Notes under the pieces: generated by a model
Told to the model about the DNA's origin: nothing
The model's database searches: none
What the model saw: the letters and a program-made list of their open reading frames with translations, nothing else
Program-made: the position numbers and the translations under genes
Shown here: piece by piece, positions 1-7,700 of the stretch
Numbering within the stretch: position 1 is the first letter of the stretch
Layout: each line of letters begins with the position of its first letter
Source of the DNA: Planctomycetaceae bacterium
GTDB lineage: Bacteria; Planctomycetota; Planctomycetia; Pirellulales; UBA1268
Assembly: GCA_947464585.1 (NCBI GenBank)
Contig: CANHYS010000006.1
Location: forward strand, 1 to 18,471
Reading direction: 5' to 3'
Length of the DNA: 18,471 bases

Positions 1-2
1 CA

Positions 3-644
3 GGCCAGGGGGTGTGGTGGGACGAGGCGGCCGAGGCGCCGCGCGACCCGGTGACTGCCACGGTGGCGTCGCTTGTCGGCCTGGGCGGCAAGGGCTTGTC
101 GCACCGCCTCGCTGCCAGCGACGACATCGTGTTGCGGCATGCAGCCCATTTTTCCCGCCAGCCGCGGTCGGCCGAGTCGCTCGAGCGCCTGCTCCGTGAT
201 GTCTACCGCGTGCCGGTGCGGGTGGAGCAGTTCGTGGGCCGCTGGCTGGAATTGGAGCAGCCCGATCAGACGGCGCTTGCGAGCCGCGACCGGCCCGAGG
301 GGCTCAATGCCCGCCTGGGCATCGATGCGATCGCGGGCCGTCGCGTCTGGGATGTGGAGTCGACGTTTGAAGTGGCCGTGGGGCCGCTCTCAGCGGGCGA
401 CTTCCGGTCGAGGCTGCCCGGCACGGAGCGGCTCGCAGCACTGGGCGATCTGCTGCGGCTCTATGCGGGGCCGCAGTACGAGATTCGCGTGCGGCTGGTG
501 CTCGCAGCCGACGCCGTGCCGCGGTGCCAGCTTGGCGGCGACGAACAGGGAATGGCCCTATCGGGATCGCGGCTCGGCTGGACGACCTGGCTCGGCGGTG
601 GCCCGCCGCATGATCGCAGTGACGCGATGTTTGCGGTGGCGTAG
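3..644 (+). CDS. tssG: TssG, type VI secretion baseplate protein (3' part)
   Basis: TssG is a wedge component of the T6SS baseplate, working in the cytoplasm with TssE, TssF and TssK. The visible part is the C-terminal ~213 residues; the reading frame runs in from before the window and ends at TAG 642-644. Family landmarks are in the usual order: a VASLVGLGGKGL segment, SLERLLRDVYRVPVRVEQFVGRWL, RRVWDVESTFEVAVGPLS, LPGTERLAALGDLLRLYAGPQYE and LGWTTWLGG near the end. These match the TssG/ImpH/VasB family closely. The tail GGGPPHDRSDAMFAVA is unusual because a diverged copy lies about 14.4 kb downstream at 14989-15039. With tssH at the other end, the window sits inside a T6SS cluster. The assignment is secure; the true start is not visible. 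Confidence 0.95.
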   Translation, partial: GQGVWWDEAAEAPRDPVTATVASLVGLGGKGLSHRLAASDDIVLRHAAHFSRQPRSAESLERLLRDVYRVPVRVEQFVGRWLELEQPDQTALASRDRPEGLNARLGIDAIAGRRVWDVESTFEVAVGPLSAGDFRSRLPGTERLAALGDLLRLYAGPQYEIRVRLVLAADAVPRCQLGGDEQGMALSGSRLGWTTWLGGGPPHDRSDAMFAVA

Positions 645-662
645 GCCACAGCAAGCCGAGGT
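594..662 (+). repeat. Upstream copy of a ~69-bp degenerate direct repeat (tssG tail)
   Basis: This covers the last 17 codons of tssG including its stop, plus 18 bases beyond. It aligns without gaps over the codons to 14989-15039: 39 of 51 bases are identical and 12 of 16 residues match (GGGP-HDR-D-MFA). The match runs past the stop to a shared CGAGGT (657-662 and 15051-15056), needing one single-base gap. The two copies bracket four genes in direct orientation. I infer a remnant of an old duplication or insertion event. Confidence 0.7.
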
Positions 663-783
663 TTGCACGGCGATCAAGGCGAAGGATACGATAGCGTGGC
701 TGCGCGCCACGGGGCGAGACGCTACCGGCCATGTTGACCGCATGCTTGTGGCGATTCCCTCGCGCCGACCGAGACAATGTGCT

Positions 784-803
784 CGTTGACGGAAGCGTCA
801 ACG
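784..803. promoter_or_regulatory. Perfect 8-bp inverted repeat between tssG and the next gene
   Basis: CGTTGACG and CGTCAACG are perfect reverse complements separated by the four bases GAAG. The hairpin lies 57 bases before the start of the 860-2389 gene and 140 bases after the tssG stop. No T-run follows, so a rho-independent terminator is unlikely; an operator or RNA hairpin is possible. A TAGATA hexamer at 817-822 could be a -10 box, but no -35 box is correctly spaced. The rest of 645-859 shows nothing I can assign. Confidence 0.4.
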
Positions 804-859
804 GGGATTCGTTGGGTAGATACTTTCACACACACGACAGGCATAGCTGAGGGAATGTT

Positions 860-2389
860 ATGAGCGATAAATTAATCGATTATCGACTATGTCCTGTGCC
901 TCGCCTCACACTTGCCGACCTTGAACGGTATATTCCGATAGTCGAACACGCGGTGCTCTCTGGTAAGGAGCAAATGACGCGTCATCTTGTAATCACCAGT
1001 GATCAGCTCAGATTCGAGATGCCGCGAACAAGCGGGCGCGAGCGGCTCTGCAGACTTATTGATGGAATCAATAGCAGTCGTAGTCCGTATCAGTATCGTG
1101 ACGGCACTCATCCCGTGGAAGACATTCAGCTTCGCTCAGCAGGGCGTCCTGCGGTTCGACCCCGTGCGCCCATGCCCATCGAAACGGCATTTAGAGAATT
1201 TCTGGACTGGCTTGCCAGGTCTGGCTACAGATACATAGCAGAAGACGGCCCAGCTTTTTGGCTGACGGCCAACGAGGATTTTAATGCACAACTCAGAGGA
1301 GGCGTCCAGCGCAACGTCCTCTACAACCCGACGGAATCGATGGGAAATTGCTCCAACGTGGCGCATGGTTTCGCCATGATGCTCGTGTTAGTGGGAGTTC
1401 CGATATCATCCCTGAGCATGGCTTTTATCGAACCCAACAGAACGAAGAAAGCTTCCAAATTCGCCTACGTTGGTGCGAGGGCTTCCCGCCTTGGAGCCGT
1501 CTTTTATGAGACTGCAGTGCGCAATCGAAACGAGTATCAGTCGCTTGTAATGCGCGCTGATGGCGAGCGTTTTGTGGCTGTGCCCGGCAGCGAAATAGAC
1601 AATCCTTTTGGAAATCACTGGGTAGTCAAGGCGAGGGGCACCCTGTGGGACGGCAACTACGCCTGTCGCTATGACGAGCCATCGCAGGTGTGTGAGACAT
1701 ATTCCGTCGCATATCTCAAGGGCAGATTCACAAAAGAAACGAAAAATGTTATTAATGGCAGATTCAACGATTCAAGCTGGACATTATTGTCGCCACTGGA
1801 CGGTTCCGAGGAACGGTTCGTAGGGGTGGAGAGAGCGGAAGGTGCATTCAAAGATGAGATCAAAAGGGTGACGGGAGAGGACGGAGGGCAAGTGTATGTC
1901 GTGGTGAACCCTGGTGATCCCTGGTGCCACGTTGATATGCCTTCCAGCGACGGAGCAAAAACGGTGCCCTTGCTATTGGCGAGGGAAGCGGGTTACGTGG
2001 TTCCAGACAATTGGAGTACGAATCAGGAGTCTCAGGCATTCGTCAAGAACGCGGTGGCAACTGCCATCGGAAACTACCGCAACGACACAAGTTTCTGGAA
2101 TTCAAAGTCGGCCGAAACGGATGCGTTTCTGAAGAGCGCGGTCAAGTGGATCGGCATGAACGATGTTCGGTGCAAATCGGTAAAAGCGAAGTTTTTTGAT
2201 AAGGATGATTTGACAAATGTTGATGCATTGCCGGAACACCGCACCTACCAGAATCTCTATAATGTGCTCGGCTTCGATCCGACGGGCGAGCACGCGGTGC
2301 CAAAGAGTGTCGTCGGGCAGCGGCTCCGTGGATTTCTTCTGAACGCATTCAAAGTGCCGGCTCATATCAAGGCAACGGCAAGTGCGTAG
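860..2389 (+). CDS. Transglutaminase-like cysteine peptidase candidate, possible T6SS effector (509 aa)
   Basis: ATG 860 follows a GAGGGA ribosome-binding site at 849-854. The best clue to function is a transglutaminase-like Cys-His-Asp arrangement: Cys164 in MGNCSNVAHGFAMML, followed by a GVPISS turn, then His253 in GNHWVV and Asp264 in GTLWDGNYA. In the transglutaminase-like/papain-like superfamily this order (nucleophile on a helix, then strand His and strand Asp) marks proteases, deamidases or acyltransferases; which one is unknown. The N-terminal ~150 residues and the C-terminal half (residues 290-509) match no family I recognise. The C-terminal part has Y406...FW412-413, echoing Y402...FW409-410 in the 477-aa protein downstream. 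There is no obvious signal peptide or membrane segment. A pseudo-Tpx gene follows after 31 bases, probably in the same operon. The gene is visibly richer in A+T than tssG. An effector role is inferred from T6SS context only. Confidence 0.6.
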   Translation: MSDKLIDYRLCPVPRLTLADLERYIPIVEHAVLSGKEQMTRHLVITSDQLRFEMPRTSGRERLCRLIDGINSSRSPYQYRDGTHPVEDIQLRSAGRPAVRPRAPMPIETAFREFLDWLARSGYRYIAEDGPAFWLTANEDFNAQLRGGVQRNVLYNPTESMGNCSNVAHGFAMMLVLVGVPISSLSMAFIEPNRTKKASKFAYVGARASRLGAVFYETAVRNRNEYQSLVMRADGERFVAVPGSEIDNPFGNHWVVKARGTLWDGNYACRYDEPSQVCETYSVAYLKGRFTKETKNVINGRFNDSSWTLLSPLDGSEERFVGVERAEGAFKDEIKRVTGEDGGQVYVVVNPGDPWCHVDMPSSDGAKTVPLLLAREAGYVVPDNWSTNQESQAFVKNAVATAIGNYRNDTSFWNSKSAETDAFLKSAVKWIGMNDVRCKSVKAKFFDKDDLTNVDALPEHRTYQNLYNVLGFDPTGEHAVPKSVVGQRLRGFLLNAFKVPAHIKATASA

Positions 2390-2420
2390 GAGTACAAGTT
2401 GCGACTTAACGGGAGACACC

Positions 2421-3065
2421 ATGATGTCAAAGCAGAGAGAAATCACGTTTCGTGGAGTGACGCATGCCCTTGGTGGAGATGCTGCCTCCGTGGGCGATCC
2501 CGCGGCCGACTTTAGGCTCTGGTACTTCAACAAGGGCGATGGGGGGGGGCCGATCGGCCGAGATGACCTCCTCGAACATGGCCGGCCGCTCCTGTTGAGT
2601 GTGATCACCTCGGTCGACACGCCTGTGGGCAAGATCCAGGCCCGTAAGTTCGAGAAGCTTCTGCGGCCGATTCACGAGGATGTGACCGCCGTGCTCGTCA
2701 GCTCTGATCTCCCGTTCACGTTGAACCGCTTCAAGGAGACCGAGCGGCTCAAGCACCTCATGGGCTTGAGCGACTATTTCGACCAGAGCTTTGGCCGGGC
2801 CTTCGGCGTCGTCATCGAAGAGCCGCTCATCCTCGCCCGGGCCGTCTTCGTGATCGATGCCGCCGGGGTCGTGCAATACGAGCAGGTGGTCCCCGAGATC
2901 ACCGACGAGCCAGACTATGCGTCTGCCATGACGGCACTCAAAGCGCTCCTGCCAGTGAAGCCGACACGGAGAAAACCTCGTACGGCGAAGAAGCGGCCGG
3001 CGATGGCTCGGAAGCGGCCGGCCGCGCGGGCCAAAAAATCTGCCGCACGCCGTCGTGGTCAGTAA
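2421..3065 (+). CDS. Tpx-like (thiol-peroxidase fold) protein lacking both catalytic cysteines, with basic tail (214 aa)
   Basis: ATG 2421 (or 2424, better spaced) follows GGGAGA at 2411-2416. The protein aligns along its length with atypical 2-Cys peroxiredoxin Tpx: VGDPAADFRLW, SVITSVDTPVGKIQARKF, VLVSSDLPFTLNRFK, LSDYFDQSFGRAFGV, ILARAVFVIDAAGVV and EITDEPDYASAM. In E. coli Tpx the peroxidatic Cys61 sits in DTGVC and the resolving Cys95 in SRFC. Here they are Gly70 (DTPVG) and Lys105 (NRFK), and the protein contains no Cys at all. It cannot be a thiol peroxidase by the known mechanism. Residues ~180-214 form a Lys/Arg/Ala/Pro-rich tail (e.g. RKPRTAKKRPAMARKRP) like histone H1, suggesting nucleic-acid or acidic-partner binding. 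A run of nine G (2541-2549) lies within the frame. A paralogue is at 16979-17575. I infer an adaptor, chaperone or immunity role for the preceding peptidase-like protein. Confidence 0.8.
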   Translation: MMSKQREITFRGVTHALGGDAASVGDPAADFRLWYFNKGDGGGPIGRDDLLEHGRPLLLSVITSVDTPVGKIQARKFEKLLRPIHEDVTAVLVSSDLPFTLNRFKETERLKHLMGLSDYFDQSFGRAFGVVIEEPLILARAVFVIDAAGVVQYEQVVPEITDEPDYASAMTALKALLPVKPTRRKPRTAKKRPAMARKRPAARAKKSAARRRGQ

Positions 3066-3107
3066 GTTCGTACGACACAAAGACGCTCCTCGCCTAAGGA
3101 CTTTCTG

Positions 3108-4541
3108 GTGCCAATCGCACTTTCTCCGAACCCGATCGAAGGATTCCATCAGAGGCTCATGATGGATCCCACGGGTTCACCACCCTATTACGAGATACCG
3201 ACGGTGGCCCGCTGGCATGGTGACGTCGCCGCGATGATGAATCGCCTCCAGCGTATGCGGACCTCACCGCAGGCCGGCATGCAGAGACAGAGCGGGGAGT
3301 TGCCGGTCGGAGGGCGGCAGCAGCCAAAGGGGCGAATAGCCGGCGATCTGACCAACACTCATGTCGTCGCCCAGTCGCTTGAACGATACGCGGCAGGCGT
3401 ACGACAGGCGGGGAGACCCAACACCCCTCTCTCGCAGGCGATCCATGGCTCCCTGCTCGTCGACATCTACACGGTGACGGGCCAGTTTGTGAATAGCATC
3501 GTGAATAGTAAGCACCTGCGCACTGATAACGACTGTGCGCTCTACCCGCTGTATCACTCGCTGAATTGCGCTGCAGCCGACACCTTTGGAAGAGTCTACG
3601 GCATCGATGGGGACCGGATCGAAACGTGTGTCCGCAATCAAGCTATTGGCATGGGTCAACATGGGAAAAATGTTGATGCGGATGCGAAAAACCGCCGCGA
3701 CCTCTGCTATCTCAAGGATGAGGAGGCACTGGCGTTGCGGCTGCACATCAAGGACGGCAAGTTCTGGATCTCCAATGCCGAGGGTGCGTTCGTGAAATTT
3801 GATTGTTCCGGGCCGGAGTACAGAACGGAAGCAAAAAGCACCGCCGGCGTCCAGGCTTTCCATCAGAACCAAAACAAGGGGGTCGCCGGCTTTGCGATGG
3901 GGCACGATCGCAACATCTACGCCCGCAAGCATTCGGTAGTTTTGTACAAGGAGCAAGGCGCTGTGTACCACTCGTGCTATATGGAGGGGCAAGAAGTGCT
4001 CTGCACGGGCTGCATCACAGTAGTTGAGGGCGTTCTCACATATATCAACAACTTCAGCGGCCACTACGAACCGAGCACGAAGCAACTTGTTCTCGCAGTG
4101 CAGGCATTGCAGGCTATGGGAGTGAACATCAATAACGTGGCCGTGCAATCGATGGACAACACTTTGGCCGCAATTCCCAAAGGCCAAACGCCGCCCGTGG
4201 AATTGGGCCCGGCATTCTTGAAAAGACACCAGGGCGCAGGTTTTCGACCAATTGATCTGGGATTTACGTTTAGGGAATTTGCCCCTCGGATCCGGGCCGC
4301 TCTCGCGGCGTACGAAACGCGCGCGAAAGGGTTTTGGTCGAACCCGAGCGAAAAATCGAAAAACGCCGCGAGCGTTCTGAAAACAATTCCCGACAACGAC
4401 AACGGCAACAAGGAGTTGTTTGAGGAGGTGCTCTTCCTGCTCGGTCAGAGAGAAGACTCCCCTCGCTTCACCCCAGCTAGGCTGAAGCTCGACAACAACA
4501 CCGAACTCGCCAAGCAGTTGAGGCGGGCCATCGGCCTCTAG
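3108..4541 (+). CDS. IQM-like SGHY-domain protein, possible T6SS cargo (477 aa)
   Basis: GTG 3108 is chosen because TAAGGA (3095-3100) lies 7 bases upstream. Residues ~255-350 contain GFAMGHDRNIYARKH, then YHSCYMEGQEVLCTG, ITVVEGVLTYINNFSGHYEP and LQAMGVNINNVAV. From memory this order (an 'IYV'-type strand, HSSF-like segment, G-x-L-x-x-I-x-x-x-SGHYxP, then a helix ending in GV) matches the C-terminal domain of plant IQM calmodulin-binding proteins and some bacterial relatives of unknown function. No IQ calmodulin-binding motif is apparent. The N-terminal ~110 residues are low in recognisable motifs. The C-terminal ~85 residues are probably helical and include Y402...FW409-410 and SEKSKNAASVLK, reminiscent of helical tails in some Legionella effectors and of residues 406-430 of the 509-aa protein. 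It lies 42 bases after the pseudo-Tpx gene, so it is probably co-transcribed. Its activity is unknown. Confidence 0.65.
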   Translation: MPIALSPNPIEGFHQRLMMDPTGSPPYYEIPTVARWHGDVAAMMNRLQRMRTSPQAGMQRQSGELPVGGRQQPKGRIAGDLTNTHVVAQSLERYAAGVRQAGRPNTPLSQAIHGSLLVDIYTVTGQFVNSIVNSKHLRTDNDCALYPLYHSLNCAAADTFGRVYGIDGDRIETCVRNQAIGMGQHGKNVDADAKNRRDLCYLKDEEALALRLHIKDGKFWISNAEGAFVKFDCSGPEYRTEAKSTAGVQAFHQNQNKGVAGFAMGHDRNIYARKHSVVLYKEQGAVYHSCYMEGQEVLCTGCITVVEGVLTYINNFSGHYEPSTKQLVLAVQALQAMGVNINNVAVQSMDNTLAAIPKGQTPPVELGPAFLKRHQGAGFRPIDLGFTFREFAPRIRAALAAYETRAKGFWSNPSEKSKNAASVLKTIPDNDNGNKELFEEVLFLLGQREDSPRFTPARLKLDNNTELAKQLRRAIGL

Positions 4542-4600
4542 CGGCCCGTCGATACGGTCGTTTACGCATCCCCGCGGGGCTGGAACGAACTTTCGTCCAT

Positions 4601-4636
4601 CCGCTCCGTGACCTGCCCCCCCTTGAAGCGGAGCGG
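4601..4636 (+). terminator. Hairpin after the 477-aa gene, weak terminator candidate
   Basis: CCGCTCCG (4601-4608) and CGGAGCGG (4629-4636) are perfect reverse complements with a 20-base loop. A separate perfect palindrome, CCCCGCGGGG, lies at 4570-4579. Neither is followed by a T-run, so intrinsic termination is uncertain. They fall in the 242-base gap before the giant gene, a plausible transcriptional boundary. I see no convincing promoter in the remainder; TTGTTT at 4674-4679 has no good -10 partner. Confidence 0.3.
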
Positions 4637-4783
4637 CGCCCCCCTATTTCACGCCCCTCCGGCGACCGAAAGCTTGTTTCGCACGGCCCCTGAAAATACC
4701 ATCTCGACGAGCGGCGTGCGCGACCAGCCATCACTCTTCTGAGCCCATAAAAGCCCAGGCCAAACCTTCGACGAGTTGCCACC

Positions 4784-7700
4784 ATGATGATGCGGATCTC
4801 ATTGGAATCTCCCGGGCTCACCGCGGTGAGAAACTGGCTTGCCGGCTTGACGACGCTGCCAATGACGCGTGTGGGTCGTAGCGGTCGCCGCACGAGGTTT
4901 CGTAAGGGCACCCGCATCGCGTTGCTGGGGGAAGAACTCGAACCGCGGACGCTGCTCGACGCGGGCATGGTTGCACGGCTCGCCGACCTCATCGATTCCA
5001 GTGACACCGGCTCTTCAAAAGCAGACAACATAACCTATGACACGACGCCCTCGCTTGCCGGCGGTGTGCTTGGACCAGCAAGCAAGGTTCAGCTTTACAT
5101 CGACGGGTCGCCGTTTGGCGACCCTCTGAACGTCGCCAATGGCAGGTGGGCATACACGGTGGCTCCAGAGGCTGCCCTCGCCGCAGGCAAGCATACGGTC
5201 GCCGTCCGGCCAATAAACTCCTCGGGCGAGTTTGGAAAACTATCCAAGCCGCTGATGGTCAAAATCGTGACGACTCCGCCGCCGGCTCCAACGCTCCGCG
5301 TCGGAAACCTCTCGGCTGTCGCGGCGGCGAAAATTGGAGCGACAATCGTCGGCGCGGCGACATTCCGCGGGGTCGCGCAGCCCGGTCAGCAGGTGAGCGT
5401 GTCGATCGACGGCGTGCTCGCGGGTCGGGTGCGGAGCGATGCCAAAACGGGCGGGTGGGTGTTCAAGTCGCCACAGCTTGCGATCGGCGCTCACGAGGTC
5501 ACGGCGGTGGCCGAGAACCTTGCCGGCCGCCAGAGTGTCCCCACGAGCCTCACGGTCTGGGTCGAGGGGCTACGGACGGTGATGCCCGATCCGTCGAGCG
5601 GGCAGGCCATCGATCTGATGGCGTCTCATGTCCTCGGGGGTGAGTCCCAGGGCTTCGTCGTGACAAAGGTGTACGGGGGCACTCTTCAGAAGTGGTCGGC
5701 GACCACGAATGCCTGGCAGGTGATCCCGAAGAGCGCGTTGGCCATGGACCCGGCGACGCTCAATAACGCACCCGCCAGACGGACCATATCGATCAACGAC
5801 ATGGTCCGCTGGATGCCTTCCAATGATTCTCTTGGCAAGGTCGCCGCATTCGACGTCGTAGCCTTGCACAAGCCGGGTTCTCCCAAGGCCGCGGTCCCGG
5901 AGGCGACGACGGTGCCTGGGAAGATCGTAGACCCGCTTGTTTCATTCATACCAGGTGTTGGAGCCGTCCTTCGCTGGAAGACGCCAATCGATGGTTGCGG
6001 CTGCAAATCGCTTCGATACACGATCGAGGCGACGCTGAGCGGTGGTCGATTGGCCGCCTACAACGTGAGCAGCGACGTCGGTGAAGTTGTGGTCATGGAA
6101 GACGATGTGCAGTCCGTCAAGATCTGGGCGTCAACAAAACGTGGCGCGGGGCCGACTTCCACGCTGGGGGTTTCCGCAGAGAGTTCCTTGGCAGCCGCGA
6201 CCAACCCCACCCAGGACGTCGTGTCGCTGGAAAAATCCGTGAAGGTGAGCAACCTGACGGTGACGCAGACTGCGCCCGGCGTGTTCGCGCTGTCCTGGGA
6301 TGCCCCTACGTTGCCGACCCTTCCCGGCGATGTCTTGGCGGGTTGGGGCGTTGCCCCCGGCATCAAGGTGGTCAACTACGCCGTCACGATGAAGCAGGAC
6401 CTCATCAATCCGTACGCGAACGAACTCCAAACCGGCTTCCCATTCGATGGGTCCGTGGAGAAAAACGGCGCGAACACGGCTTGGTTGGCGGGGTTCTCGA
6501 ACGCGACCACGTCCCCCACCTACCCCAGCGGCGAGCCAGGTCCCTTCAACACCAGTGCCTACCCCATCGATGGCGGACTGACGGTGATACCAGGCCAGAC
6601 GAAAGTGCTGACCGCCGCCGACGTCACGTCGTACACCTTCGACATGTCCGTTGGCCTCGACGTAGACGCCTTTCTCAAAGTCGCCACGAGCAATACGGCA
6701 GGCAGCGCCTCCGTACCGGCAAATATCTTAAGCTTAAACACGACCGTCAAAACAGTAACGCCAGACCCATACGCCCGGATGATGTTCGAGGTGACGCCGA
6801 TCTTCTCGGCGATGCTGCCCAACAACACCCACGCAGGCGTGCCGAATGTCAGGTACTGGAGCGGCGTGGACGACATCGAGCCATACCTGTCTCTGTTCCT
6901 GGCTCCCACCGCGATGCTCCCGGCCTCGGACGGCTCGATGTGGGTCGCCTACCAGCGCACTCCGTTGGCGAAGACGATCCACCGGATAATCTCGTGGATG
7001 GATCCCTACAGCCAGGGGCTGGCGACGACATTCACCGGATACATCAGCAACCAGCAAGGCACCGGGCCCGGCAACTACCTGACCGTGACCGACTGCGAGT
7101 CCCCCAAGGGGAAGTGCAACCTTCCCGGGGGCGGCCTGATTACCTCCGATTCCCAGCAGGAGATCACGCTCGAAAGCGGCACATGGGGCACTCCGCCCAC
7201 CTCCACCAGCAACGGTGCCACGGTCACGTACAAGCTCCTGGTTGGAGCCCGCCAGAAACCGCAGGGTGCGAATCAGCAGTTCAAACTCATTAACAAAGCT
7301 AAACAACCGGTCAATGTCGCGACCGGAACTGCGGGTGACTGGAAAACGCCGGTTCAACTGGTGGCGACCCCGACGAAGCTCAAGGGCGCCTGGACGGCCG
7401 TGCTTACAACCCTCGGAGCGACAGGGGCAATCCTGACCGGGAACGACAAGGAACTGATACAGTTCGAGAAGACCATCGCAGGCCTCCCTGCCAAAACCAA
7501 GTTGGCGGTCCTCAGATTCCTTTCCGAGCCGTTGCCGGAAGATCAAGTGCGGCAGTACAAGTTCGTCGATGGCGAGTGGCAGCTGGCGGCGAGTTTCATC
7601 ACCACGATGAACGGCACCAACGGCACCGGCGGCGGCAGCACCGGCAACGCCGCCAATGGCCAAGAGACCGTCGTGATCCCGCACTCGCTCGTCGAGTCGG

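Noticed and set aside
2382..2420. GTG start overlapping the end of the 509-aa gene for the first pseudo-Tpx
   Set aside because: The 13 added residues have no similarity to Tpx N-termini; ATG 2421/2424 has a GGGAGA ribosome-binding site.
2421..3065. Annotation as a functional thiol peroxidase
   Set aside because: The fold similarity is strong, but both catalytic cysteine positions are substituted and no cysteine remains in the protein.
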